From NCBI RefSeq assembly GCF_030542965.1, contig NZ_JAUAOA010000029.1, positions 1 through 37,102 on the forward strand: a stretch of 37,102 nt of DNA. Reading direction: 5' to 3'. The DNA comes from Azotosporobacter soli (GTDB lineage Bacteria > Bacillota > Negativicutes > SG130). The translations under genes were made by a program, and so were the position numbers. Below are positions 1-6,822 of this stretch, in pieces; the first letter of the stretch is position 1, and every line of letters begins with the position of its first letter. The notes beneath the pieces are model-generated. The model ran no database searches, was not told the DNA's origin, and was given only the letters and a program-made list of their open reading frames with translations.

Positions 1-12
1 TGAACTGAACCA
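1..12. repeat. IS left terminal inverted repeat
   Basis: TGAACTGAACCA is identical to the complement of 1296-1307. Similarity continues imperfectly inward (GAAACAACG here, ATAAAAACG at the other end). The repeat starts exactly at the first base of the window. Confidence 0.9.
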
Positions 13-60
13 GAAACAACGTACATAAAATAAAACGCCCAGAAGTAGAATAGCTTTAAA

Positions 61-918
61 TTACGCAAACTGGCATCGTTTTTCATACGGTGTCAGTTTT
101 GTTTTTAGTTGAATGCGTTCAAAATTATAAAAATAGATATACTCATCGATAACCTCGTTAGCCTCTGCAAATGTTTTGAGATGTATTCTCGAAATGCATT
201 CTGCTTTCAAAATACTAAAAAAGTTTTCAGCTAATGCGTTATCATAACAATTTCCTCGCCTTGACATGGACGGTGTAATACCATACTCTTTAGTTAGGTT
301 AAAATACCCCTGTGAAGTGTATTGAAACCCTTGGTCACTATGGAGTTGCAGCTCTGTAGTGACTTTTTCCTTTTTCATGGCAGTTCGAATTGTTTCAAGA
401 ACTAAATTTACAGTTTGTTCTGTTCCTGTTTTATAAGCAATAATACTGCGATCAAACGCATCGCGTATCATTGATAAATACAGGATTCCTTGGAGTGTAT
501 GGATGTATGAAATGTCGGTAACCCATTTCTGATTCGGCGCAGTTGCTTCAAAATCACGATTGAGTAGATTTTCATATTTATGAAGTTGTTGCTGCATTCT
601 CTTGTATTTTTTACGTCGGCGAATTTGAGATAATAAATTATATTTGCTCATTAAGCGAAGAACGGTTTTCGGATCAATAAATATATTTCTATTCTGTTGA
701 AGCCACAAATGAACCCTTCGATATCCATACGTTCTTTTTGATATTTCTTGGCATACCGCAATTTCTGCTACGATTCGTTCATTGCGATTCGGTTGATTCA
801 TGCGATGAACAAAATCATAGTACCCACTGCGTGATACATCAAAAAAGTCACACATTGCAGAGATAGAATAGCTGTCTTGGTTTTTATAAATTGCCATGTA
901 TTTTACAGATGGCCTCAC
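61..918 (-). CDS. IS3-family transposase OrfB, DDE integrase domain
   Basis: This 285-residue protein has the rve-type catalytic core of IS3 transposases. An HTH_21-like N-terminal part (about 40-100) contains SKRTYGYRRVHLWL. The DDE residues follow in WVTDISYI, LHSDQGFQY and NALAENFFSILK. The C-terminal YNFERIQLKTKLTPYE stretch is typical of the family. The first codon is GTG, overlapping the orfA stop as GTGA, with GGAAGGAA immediately upstream. Expression could be by reinitiation or by frameshifting into an OrfAB fusion, which is usual in IS3; I did not see a clear A6G slip site. The frame is intact. Confidence 0.93.
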   Translation of the reverse strand: MRPSVKYMAIYKNQDSYSISAMCDFFDVSRSGYYDFVHRMNQPNRNERIVAEIAVCQEISKRTYGYRRVHLWLQQNRNIFIDPKTVLRLMSKYNLLSQIRRRKKYKRMQQQLHKYENLLNRDFEATAPNQKWVTDISYIHTLQGILYLSMIRDAFDRSIIAYKTGTEQTVNLVLETIRTAMKKEKVTTELQLHSDQGFQYTSQGYFNLTKEYGITPSMSRRGNCYDNALAENFFSILKAECISRIHLKTFAEANEVIDEYIYFYNFERIQLKTKLTPYEKRCQFA

Positions 919-1229
919 TTCCTTCCAACGATTTGAAGAAAAGAACGTAATAGTTCGTTTTCCATCTTTAAACGCTTGATTTCATTATCTCTTTTATCCT
1001 GTATGGTAACATAGCTTTTAGGCGGTCTGCCTTTTTTCCGTGGAATAATTCCAGATTCAATCATCTTTTGTTTTCGGTTGTGTCTTCGGATTAGTTCTTT
1101 GATTACGTATTTATCCTTAAATCCATAGAACTCGCTAATTTCACGATTCGTTTTGCCTTCTTCTTTCATTTTTAGAACGTCGAGAATAATGTGTTCTCCA
1201 AAATGTTTTATTCCTCTTTGCCCTGACAT
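915..1229 (-). CDS. IS3-family OrfA, helix-turn-helix transposase subunit
   Basis: This 104-residue protein resembles the OrfA subunit that binds IS ends. It has an N-terminal helix-turn-helix (KMKEEGKTNREISEFYGF), a basic linker (RPPKSYVTIQDKRD) and a C-terminal leucine-rich coiled region (EIKRLKMENELLRSFL) that would pair with OrfB. ATG at 1229 is chosen because GGGGGTG lies 5-7 bases upstream. An in-frame ATG at 1247 exists but has no ribosome site. The chosen ribosome site lies inside a long hairpin, described separately. Confidence 0.85.
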   Translation of the reverse strand: MSGQRGIKHFGEHIILDVLKMKEEGKTNREISEFYGFKDKYVIKELIRRHNRKQKMIESGIIPRKKGRPPKSYVTIQDKRDNEIKRLKMENELLRSFLQIVGRK

Positions 1230-1232
1230 ATG

Positions 1233-1275
1233 AACACCCCCAGTCATAGATTAATTATCTACAACTGGGGGTGTT
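1233..1275 (-). promoter_or_regulatory. Hairpin that can sequester the orfA ribosome site
   Basis: AACACCCCCAGT (1233-1244) and ACTGGGGGTGTT (1264-1275) are perfect 12-base complements. On the minus strand the downstream arm contains the GGGGGTG Shine-Dalgarno of orfA. A transcript entering the IS from outside would contain both arms and hide the site. A transcript starting inside the loop would contain only the downstream arm. Confidence 0.75.
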
Positions 1276-1282
1276 TTGTCAT
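1254..1282 (-). promoter_or_regulatory. Predicted internal promoter of the IS
   Basis: On the minus strand ATGACA (1277-1282) and GATAAT (1254-1259) are separated by 17 bases. The expected start, about 7 bases past the -10, falls in the loop of the hairpin at 1233-1275. A native transcript would therefore lack the upstream arm. Confidence 0.6.
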
Positions 1283-1295
1283 TGTCCGTTTTTAT

Positions 1296-1307
1296 TGGTT
1301 CAGTTCA
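1296..1307. repeat. IS right terminal inverted repeat
   Basis: TGGTTCAGTTCA is the complement of the left repeat. This end lies upstream of orfA, so it is the promoter-proximal end of the element. Confidence 0.9.
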
Positions 1308-1328
1308 TATGCGACTGTGGGGTGATCT

Positions 1329-2000
1329 TTACTTTTCCAGCGCGGCGCGCAGCATTTCAAATTGGGGCGGCGACGGTTCCAGCGTCAAGCGATGCAGGAT
1401 TGCTCCGGCGTCAGCCTTGTCGATATCGCCGAGGATATCAAAGCGGCTGCCAAGCAGGCTGGTAAAAATCGCTTCATGATAATTGTCTTCTTGGATGATC
1501 TCTTCATATAGCGTTTTTTTCAGCCAATACGGTACCGGCCCGGAAACGAAGAGCAGCTTTTCCACCTGTTTTAACGAACGCGGCGGCGTTAGCATTTGCA
1601 GCCAGGCCTCGGCAACGCGCTTTGGGTTTTCAAAATAATCGCACCACAACGTATATTCGACCGGACGCGATACGCTTTCTTCATCACTGTATAGATAGCC
1701 GCGAAACCTGGCCCAAACCGAATTCCGCTCTGACGCTCCAAGCTCTTTCCAGTGTTCGGCAATGCCGGCTAAGAGCGCATACGCCGGCAGTTCCTCATAA
1801 ATCGCGAATATCGCATCCAGCTTGCTTCGCACCGTCTTTTCCTCCGCCCAAATCAGATCGCTGATCTTGTATGGCACCGGTGAATTGACGCAGCCGCTGC
1901 GCCATCGCATCAGGTTCGCCGCTTCCTGCGGCATTTGGCGGCAAGCCTCTTCGTATTCGGCTTGCCCGACAATTCCTTTGATCCGTTTCAAATCGATCAT
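1329..2000 (-). CDS. Hypothetical protein, family not recognised
   Basis: I do not recognise this 223-residue protein. It looks soluble and mostly helical, rich in Trp, Glu and Leu, with no signal peptide, membrane segment or metal motif. ATG at 2000 (MIDLKRIKG) is preferred: GGGGAG lies 11 bases upstream. The in-frame GTG at 2012 directly abuts that ribosome site and so has no usable one. The gene ends 21 bases from the IS right end and is complete. It is divergent from the cobalt transporter operon. A seven-codon frame (ATG at about 2025) overlaps its ribosome site and could be a leader peptide, but this is weak. Confidence 0.7.
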   Translation of the reverse strand: MIDLKRIKGIVGQAEYEEACRQMPQEAANLMRWRSGCVNSPVPYKISDLIWAEEKTVRSKLDAIFAIYEELPAYALLAGIAEHWKELGASERNSVWARFRGYLYSDEESVSRPVEYTLWCDYFENPKRVAEAWLQMLTPPRSLKQVEKLLFVSGPVPYWLKKTLYEEIIQEDNYHEAIFTSLLGSRFDILGDIDKADAGAILHRLTLEPSPPQFEMLRAALEK

Positions 2001-2274
2001 GGCCAGCTTCACTCCCCATCACGCGCTGTCATTACCCTCTCGTTCCCTCCACTTTAGCAAATTTCAGCGAAAGCGCCTATATTTTTTAATTTATTCAACC
2101 CTTTCTTTTTTAATAAAAGCCGTTTTCGCAACACGTGACGGCAAGTCGCTGAGAAACATCGCTTTTTTCAAACGCTGTTTCGCCCGATAAAAAAGGATTT
2201 TCCCCTTCCGCAACAAATATCTTACTTATGGATTCGCTCTGCTTTTTCACTCTTACATGCTGGGAGGTTTTCTT

Positions 2275-3309
2275 ATGCACATGGCTGATGCCTTACTTTC
2301 GCCAGCGGTCAGCGCCACGATGTGGCTGAGCGCCGCAGGCCTGACCGCTTACGCCTCCCGTCGCCTACCGACGCAATTGGAAGAAGACCGCGTTCCGCTG
2401 ATGGGCGTACTGGGCGCATTTGTCTTTGCCGCACAAATGCTTAACTTTTCCATCCCCGGCACCGGTTCAAGCGGCCATCTTGTCGGCGCGATCTTATTGG
2501 CGGCGCTGCTCGGACCGTGCGCCGCGTTCCTTGTCATGGTCTCGGTCCTTTCGATTCAGGCTTTTTTCTTTGCCGACGGAGGACTGCTGGCGCTCGGCTG
2601 CAATATCTTCAACATGGCTTTTCTGCCCTGTTTTATCGCCTACCCTCTCGTTTACCGGCCGCTGGCCGACAAACATCTCTCGCTCGCTGCGGTTCTTTCT
2701 GCCGTCATCGCTTTGCAGCTCGGCGCGTTGGCGGTCGTGCTCGAAACGAGCTTGTCCGGCATTTCCGCCTTGCCGCTTGCCGCCTTTCTTGCACTGATGC
2801 AGCCGATCCATCTTGCGATCGGTTTGATCGAAGGTTTAATCACCGCCGCAATCCTGGCTTTTATCCGTCGGGCGGAACCGGGACTGTTAGGGCAGAAATC
2901 TGGCGCATTGCCCTCACGCGGCAGATCCGCGTTCACTCCGGTGCTGATCGTTTTCGCAGTGCTGGCCTTTTGCAGCGCGGGCTTCTTCGTCTGGTTCGCG
3001 TCGAGTAGCCCGGACGGTCTCGAATGGTCGATTGAAAAACTGACCGGACAAACGGAACTGCCTCCGCCGGAGGGAATTCATGCCGTCATCGCCCGCTTGC
3101 AGGAAAGCAGCGCATTCTTTGCCAATTATACCTTGCCCGCCGCGGCGGCAAACGTGGACGCCGAAAGCGTCAAGCAAAACAATGCCTGGCCGAATGTGGA
3201 AAGCAGCGTTTCCATCGCCGGCATCGCGGGCGCACTGATCACGCTATTCGTCAGCACTTTGCTGGGAAAAAGTCTGCGCGCCTATCATGCCGCCGCTAAA
3301 CGCAGCTAA
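2275..3309 (+). CDS. cbiM: Cobalt/nickel ECF transporter substrate-capture protein CbiM with fused CbiN-like domain
   Basis: This is the S component of an energy-coupling-factor importer for Co2+ or Ni2+, in the cytoplasmic membrane. The mature N terminus MHMADALL places His2 for metal binding, as in CbiM/NikM. A second conserved His is at about 68 (GTGSSGHLVG). Several membrane helices follow. The C-terminal part has PDGLEWSIEK at about 246-255 and a last membrane helix, the CbiN/PDGLE domain fused in the same chain; total length is 344 residues. ATG at 2275 is chosen because GGGAGG at 2262-2267 precedes it and because His2 needs it; ATG 2257 is rejected. Cobalt versus nickel cannot be decided from sequence alone. 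No cobalamin riboswitch was found upstream. Confidence 0.88.
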   Translation: MHMADALLSPAVSATMWLSAAGLTAYASRRLPTQLEEDRVPLMGVLGAFVFAAQMLNFSIPGTGSSGHLVGAILLAALLGPCAAFLVMVSVLSIQAFFFADGGLLALGCNIFNMAFLPCFIAYPLVYRPLADKHLSLAAVLSAVIALQLGALAVVLETSLSGISALPLAAFLALMQPIHLAIGLIEGLITAAILAFIRRAEPGLLGQKSGALPSRGRSAFTPVLIVFAVLAFCSAGFFVWFASSSPDGLEWSIEKLTGQTELPPPEGIHAVIARLQESSAFFANYTLPAAAANVDAESVKQNNAWPNVESSVSIAGIAGALITLFVSTLLGKSLRAYHAAAKRS

Positions 3310-3323
3310 AAAGGAGTTTTATC

Positions 3324-4136
3324 TTGTTACGATTAGAATCCGCCTGGCTGCATCTGCACCAATTCGATGAACTGGCCACACTGCACACGCCAATCCATAG
3401 GCGTCACGCAAGCGCTAAAATACTGGTCACGTTTGCGCTGCTCGTTTTGACGGCCTCTTTTCCTCCTTATGCTTTCTCCGCAATGCTGCCGCTTTTGCTT
3501 TATCCGCTGCTTTTGCTTCGCCTGGGGAGAATACCGTTCTCGCCCGTTCTCAAACGCCTGGCGTTGGCGCTCCCGTTTTTGCTCTGTCTCGGTCTTTTTA
3601 ATCCGCTCCTTGACCATACACCGCTATTGGTCTTCGGTTCCTGGCAGGTAAGCGGCGGTTGGCTCTCTTTCTTTTCACTTTTGCTGCGCTCTGGCCTTGC
3701 GGTGAGCGCCGCTTTGCTGCTTCTGGCTACGACAGGTCTGCCTGCGCTTTGCCACGCTTTGCTTGCTTGGCATGTGCCGCGCCCTCTGCTGGTTCAATTC
3801 CTTCTTTTGCATCGCTACAGCTATGTGCTGCTCGAAGAAATGCTGCGCACGCTGCGCGCCTACCAGCTTCGTTCCAACGGCAGCGCGGCGCTGCAACGTT
3901 CCGTTTGGGGTTCTTTGCCCGGCCATTTGCTGCTGCGCAGTCATCAGCGCGCCAAACGAATCTATCAGGCGATGCTTTGCCGCGGCTTCGACGGTTCGCT
4001 GCCGCTTCCCTCCGCCGCACCGTTTACCTGGCTCGATGCGCTTTACGTGGCCGCCTGGGGCACTTTTTTTCTGTTCGTGCGCTGCTATGACTTACCGCAC
4101 GCCTTAGTCACTTTATTCTTAGGAGGCCGCCTGTGA
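3324..4136 (+). CDS. cbiQ: Cobalt/nickel ECF transporter transmembrane protein CbiQ
   Basis: The 270-residue T component couples CbiM to the ATPase. It opens with the family-typical TPIHRRHASAKIL, has about five hydrophobic helices, and carries a coupling segment with basic residues near the end (RAKRIYQAMLCRGFDG, matching the ERAERIYEAMLARGFDG type). The start codon is TTG at 3324, with AAAAGGAG at 3308-3315 just before it. It follows cbiM by 14 bases, and its TGA overlaps the ATG of cbiO, so the three genes form one operon. Confidence 0.88.
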   Translation: MLRLESAWLHLHQFDELATLHTPIHRRHASAKILVTFALLVLTASFPPYAFSAMLPLLLYPLLLLRLGRIPFSPVLKRLALALPFLLCLGLFNPLLDHTPLLVFGSWQVSGGWLSFFSLLLRSGLAVSAALLLLATTGLPALCHALLAWHVPRPLLVQFLLLHRYSYVLLEEMLRTLRAYQLRSNGSAALQRSVWGSLPGHLLLRSHQRAKRIYQAMLCRGFDGSLPLPSAAPFTWLDALYVAAWGTFFLFVRCYDLPHALVTLFLGGRL

Positions 4137-4894
4137 TGCAATCGATTATTCAAATCGACGCTCTTTCTTATCAATATCCGGATGGAACGGTCGCCTTGGA
4201 CGGCATCAGCTGTCAAATTCAACGCGGCGAAAGCGTCGCAGTCATCGGCGCCAACGGCGCGGGAAAATCCACCTTGCTCGCGCATCTTGTCGGCTTGCTG
4301 ACGCCGCAGCAAGGACAAATCCGAATCGGCGACCATGCACTGACGCAGCAAACGCTCGCACCGATCCGTCGCTTGGTCGGCATGGTCTTTCAAAACCCGG
4401 ATGATCAGCTTTTTATGCCCACCGTGTGGGAAGACGTCGCCTTCGGGCCTTTGAATCTCGGTCTAACGGACGATGAAGTCAATCAGCGCGCAACAAAGGC
4501 GCTTGCACAAGTCGGTGCGCTTGCGCTACGAACGCGCGCACCGTATAAACTGTCCGGCGGACAAAAGCGAGCCGTTTCACTTGCGGCCGTACTGGCCATG
4601 CAGCCTGAGATCCTCGTCATGGACGAACCGAGCGCCGGGCTCGACTCCGCTTCGCGCCGCCAGCTGATCAATCTTTTTCTGACGCTTGAGCAGACCCGCG
4701 TCATCGTTAGCCATGATCTGGACCTGATTCTCGACACCTGCCCACGCACGATCATCTTGAAAAACGCCCGTCTCTTAGCGGACGGACCCAGCAGCGTGTT
4801 GCTGCAAGACGACAAGCTGCTCGCAGCAGCAGGTTTGGAAAAGCCGCTGCGTTTTCAAGACTGTCCGCTCTGCAAAAGCAGGCAGCATGCTTAA
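4136..4894 (+). CDS. cbiO: Cobalt/nickel ECF transporter ATP-binding protein CbiO
   Basis: This 252-residue ABC ATPase energises CbiMQ. Walker A is GANGAGKST (about 38-46), the Q loop is FQNPDDQ, the signature is LSGGQKRAVSLA (about 139), Walker B is ILVMDEPSAGLD (about 159), and the switch His is in VSHDLD. ATG at 4136 is chosen: AGGAGG at 4121-4126 is 9 bases upstream and the start overlaps the cbiQ stop as TGATG. An in-frame GTG at 4133 is less likely. The tail is unusual, ending CPLCKSRQHA, a CxxC pair plus His that could bind metal. Confidence 0.9.
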   Translation: MQSIIQIDALSYQYPDGTVALDGISCQIQRGESVAVIGANGAGKSTLLAHLVGLLTPQQGQIRIGDHALTQQTLAPIRRLVGMVFQNPDDQLFMPTVWEDVAFGPLNLGLTDDEVNQRATKALAQVGALALRTRAPYKLSGGQKRAVSLAAVLAMQPEILVMDEPSAGLDSASRRQLINLFLTLEQTRVIVSHDLDLILDTCPRTIILKNARLLADGPSSVLLQDDKLLAAAGLEKPLRFQDCPLCKSRQHA

Positions 4895-4934
4895 ATAGTC
4901 TCAGAGACCGCCGTATGGCGGTCTCTGAGACTAT
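4895..4934. repeat. Perfect 18-bp stem with 4-base loop after cbiO
   Basis: Arms 4895-4912 and 4917-4934 are exact complements (core TCTCAGAGACCGCC) around loop GTAT. The stem begins at the base after the cbiO stop. No T tract follows, so it is not a standard intrinsic terminator. It may protect the 3' end of the cbi message, or be a transposed or regulatory palindrome. Confidence 0.85.
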
Positions 4935-4950
4935 CGACAAGATGAAATCA

Positions 4951-4989
4951 AGTGGGATGTTTTTTACACGAAGAGTCGAAGAAGGGAAG
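4951..4989 (+). repeat. Dispersed repeat, copy 1
   Basis: This 39-base stretch recurs inverted at 11637-11675 with two mismatches; the inner 31 bases (4959-4989) are identical. The core reads TTACACGAAGAGTCGAAGAA. Downstream at 5053-5063 lies CTTCTTCGTGT, complementary to ACACGAAGA in the core, and between them is CGGGTCGATA-G-TATCGACCCG (5026-5046), so copy 1 can fold into a larger structured element of about 110 bases. Confidence 0.75.
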
Positions 4990-5129
4990 GTCGGAAGAGA
5001 TTTTAAATTCTTCCTTTCTTCTCACCGGGTCGATAGTATCGACCCGCTTCGCTTCTTCGTGTTTCGTTTTCTTTACTCTTTCTATTCGTTCCTGTTATCG
5101 CATTCTACTTCTTCAATTGTCTCTTCTCT

Positions 5130-6086
5130 TTATTTCTTATCAAACTCCGTTTTATACAAACGCCGGTTATGCAAGAGCCAGACTTTTTCCGTCAGTTGGC
5201 CCGCTTCGACGCCCGAGAGAACTTTCCCCATGTCATACATCCGCGCATCCATCAAATCGAGATAATGCAGGATTTCCGCCTCCGGAACCATCGGACGCTT
5301 CGGGCTGCCGAACTCCGGTTCATAGTGGTGCGAAAGGATCATATGCTGCAGCACCATCGCAACCTCCGGATTGGCTCCGGTTGCTTCCGCTGCGCGGTCG
5401 ACCAGTTTGATGCCCTGTACGATATGGCCCAGCATTTCGCCTTCGATCGTGTAGGCATTGACCAGGCCCAGTTCGCCCGCATCCATTTCCTCAATCTTCG
5501 CCAGATCATGCAAGATCACGCCCGCGGTCAAAAGGTCTTTGTTTAAAAGCGGGTAAACCTCGGCGACCTTCTGCGCCATCGTCAGCATCGTCAGGACATG
5601 GTAGAGCAGACCGGAACGGATGGAATGGTGGTTTTGCTTCGCCGCCGGATAGTAAATCAGCTGCGCTTCAAATTGTCCCACCAGATGTGTCACCAGACGG
5701 CGGATATCCTCCTGTCCGATCGCCGCAATCGCGGCCTTCAGCTCCGTCAGCATCGTTTCCGCCTCGATCGGCGCGCTCGGCACAAAATCAGCCAGCTTCA
5801 CATTGTCTTCCGGCAAAGCGAGGCGGATCTTTTCCACCTTCAGCTGCAAGCGCCCCTGCCACTCGTCCACCTTGCCGCGAATCTTGACCAGGCTGTGTTG
5901 AATGTATATCTCTTCCTCGCCGTTCTTACAGTCCCACAGCTTCGAACCCATTTCGCCGCTGTCATCGGCGACGATCAGATCCAGATACCGTTTGCCGTTG
6001 GAACCGGTCTTGCCGTCCGCCTGCTTTAGAAGGAAAAATCCTTCGGCGGCATCGCCCGCCTTCAATGCAGCAATTTTTTTCTCCAT
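5130..6086 (-). CDS. yhaM: 3'-5' exoribonuclease YhaM family
   Basis: YhaM trims RNA 3' ends in Firmicutes and is metal dependent. The 318-residue chain has the family layout: an N-terminal OB-fold (GKRYLDLIVADDSGEM, then IRGKVDEWQGRLQLKVEKI) and a C-terminal HD domain with NHHSIRSGLLYHVLTM, ILHDLAKIEEM (the HD at about 193-194) and MILSHHYEPEFGSPKRP. Length matches the family. Two ATGs are possible; 6086 has better spacing (5 bases) from GAGGAG and overlaps the upstream TGA as TGATG, so the gene is translationally coupled to the TRIC-family gene. Confidence 0.92.
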   Translation of the reverse strand: MEKKIAALKAGDAAEGFFLLKQADGKTGSNGKRYLDLIVADDSGEMGSKLWDCKNGEEEIYIQHSLVKIRGKVDEWQGRLQLKVEKIRLALPEDNVKLADFVPSAPIEAETMLTELKAAIAAIGQEDIRRLVTHLVGQFEAQLIYYPAAKQNHHSIRSGLLYHVLTMLTMAQKVAEVYPLLNKDLLTAGVILHDLAKIEEMDAGELGLVNAYTIEGEMLGHIVQGIKLVDRAAEATGANPEVAMVLQHMILSHHYEPEFGSPKRPMVPEAEILHYLDLMDARMYDMGKVLSGVEAGQLTEKVWLLHNRRLYKTEFDKK

Positions 6087-6712
6087 CATATCTCCTCACT
6101 ATCTTCCCGTCTTCCCACAACCGGTAAGTGCAAATCAAACTGCAGTGAAACCAACCGGATGATCACCGTTATGGCAAAGCAAAGGTACATCGCGCCTTCG
6201 CTGCCAAGCTGCGGCCGTGCATAAAAGAGCCCCAGCGCGCCGGCCAAAGACGCGACCGCATAGATTTCACGCCGAAAGACCAGTGGAATTTCACGCGCCA
6301 GCATATCCCGGATGATTCCGCCGCCTACGCCGGTCAAGACGCCCATCATGACCGTCAGCAGGAGGCGATTATAATCGAGCGCGAACGCCAGATTCGCTCC
6401 GGCCGCGGTAAACGCGCCGAGCCCGACGGCATCGCAGACCAGCATCAGCTTGTTGTATTCGCCCAACCAGCGATACGTGAAGCAGGTCGCCACCGTTGTA
6501 AGAATGCTGATAATCGTAAAGATCGGATACATGAAAGCCGTGGGCGGTACTTTACCGATCAATAAGTCGCGCAAGATACCGCCGCCAACTGCGGTCGCCA
6601 ATGCCAGCATCAGCACGCCGAAAATATCGAGTCGTCGCTGAATGCCTACCAAAGCACCCGCCGCGGCGAAGGCAATCGTGCCAATAATTTCAAAAATACC
6701 AAGTACGTTCAC
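6086..6712 (-). CDS. TRIC-type cation channel family membrane protein (UPF0126)
   Basis: This 208-residue integral membrane protein has two repeated halves of three helices plus a seventh, each half carrying the family signature: GGGILRD (about 43-49) and GGGIIRD (about 130-136). Bacterial members form homotrimeric K+-permeable channels; the physiological role here is unknown. The start is GTG at 6712 with AAGGAG 8 bases upstream. A promoter is predicted at 6788-6816. It overlaps yhaM by one base, so the two are co-transcribed. Confidence 0.88.
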   Translation of the reverse strand: MNVLGIFEIIGTIAFAAAGALVGIQRRLDIFGVLMLALATAVGGGILRDLLIGKVPPTAFMYPIFTIISILTTVATCFTYRWLGEYNKLMLVCDAVGLGAFTAAGANLAFALDYNRLLLTVMMGVLTGVGGGIIRDMLAREIPLVFRREIYAVASLAGALGLFYARPQLGSEGAMYLCFAITVIIRLVSLQFDLHLPVVGRREDSEEI

Positions 6713-6787
6713 TACACTGTCTCCTTCTTGCTGCTATGATAATCCGTTTCATCGCGATGTTACACTTTTCGAGAAAAACGTGATTCT

Positions 6788-6816
6788 ATCATATCAAAAA
6801 AGAAGCGCTCTGACCA
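6788..6816 (-). promoter_or_regulatory. Predicted promoter for the TRIC-yhaM operon
   Basis: On the minus strand TGGTCA (6811-6816) and TATGAT (6788-6793) are 17 bases apart. It lies in the 110-base gap behind the hydroxyacid dehydrogenase gene. Confidence 0.5.
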
Positions 6817-6822
6817 GATACG

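Larger units (their letters stand above)
1..1307 (-). mobile_element. IS3-family insertion sequence, apparently complete
   Basis: The element is bounded by inverted repeats whose outer 12 bases, TGAACTGAACCA, match exactly at 1-12 and (as complement) 1296-1307. The ends have the 5'-TG...CA-3' form usual for IS3. It carries two overlapping minus-strand frames, orfA and orfB, of the IS3 layout. It is visibly more AT-rich than its surroundings, which suggests recent transfer. A target duplication cannot be checked because the left flank lies outside the window. The element ends 21 bases before the stop codon of the neighbouring gene, which it does not interrupt. Confidence 0.93.

Noticed and set aside
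1271-1479. Plus-strand frames of 64-67 codons at the IS right end
   Set aside because: They run through the IS end and the antisense of the 1329-2000 gene, with no ribosome site.
2013-2256. Cobalamin or NiCo riboswitch before cbiM
   Set aside because: No B12 box (GCCACTG-like) or the expected conserved junction was found; only scattered AT-rich sequence and weak hairpins.
3659-4107. Long frames in cbiQ in other frames and the opposite strand
   Set aside because: Arg/Ala/Cys-rich translations typical of GC-rich shadow frames; cbiQ is clear.
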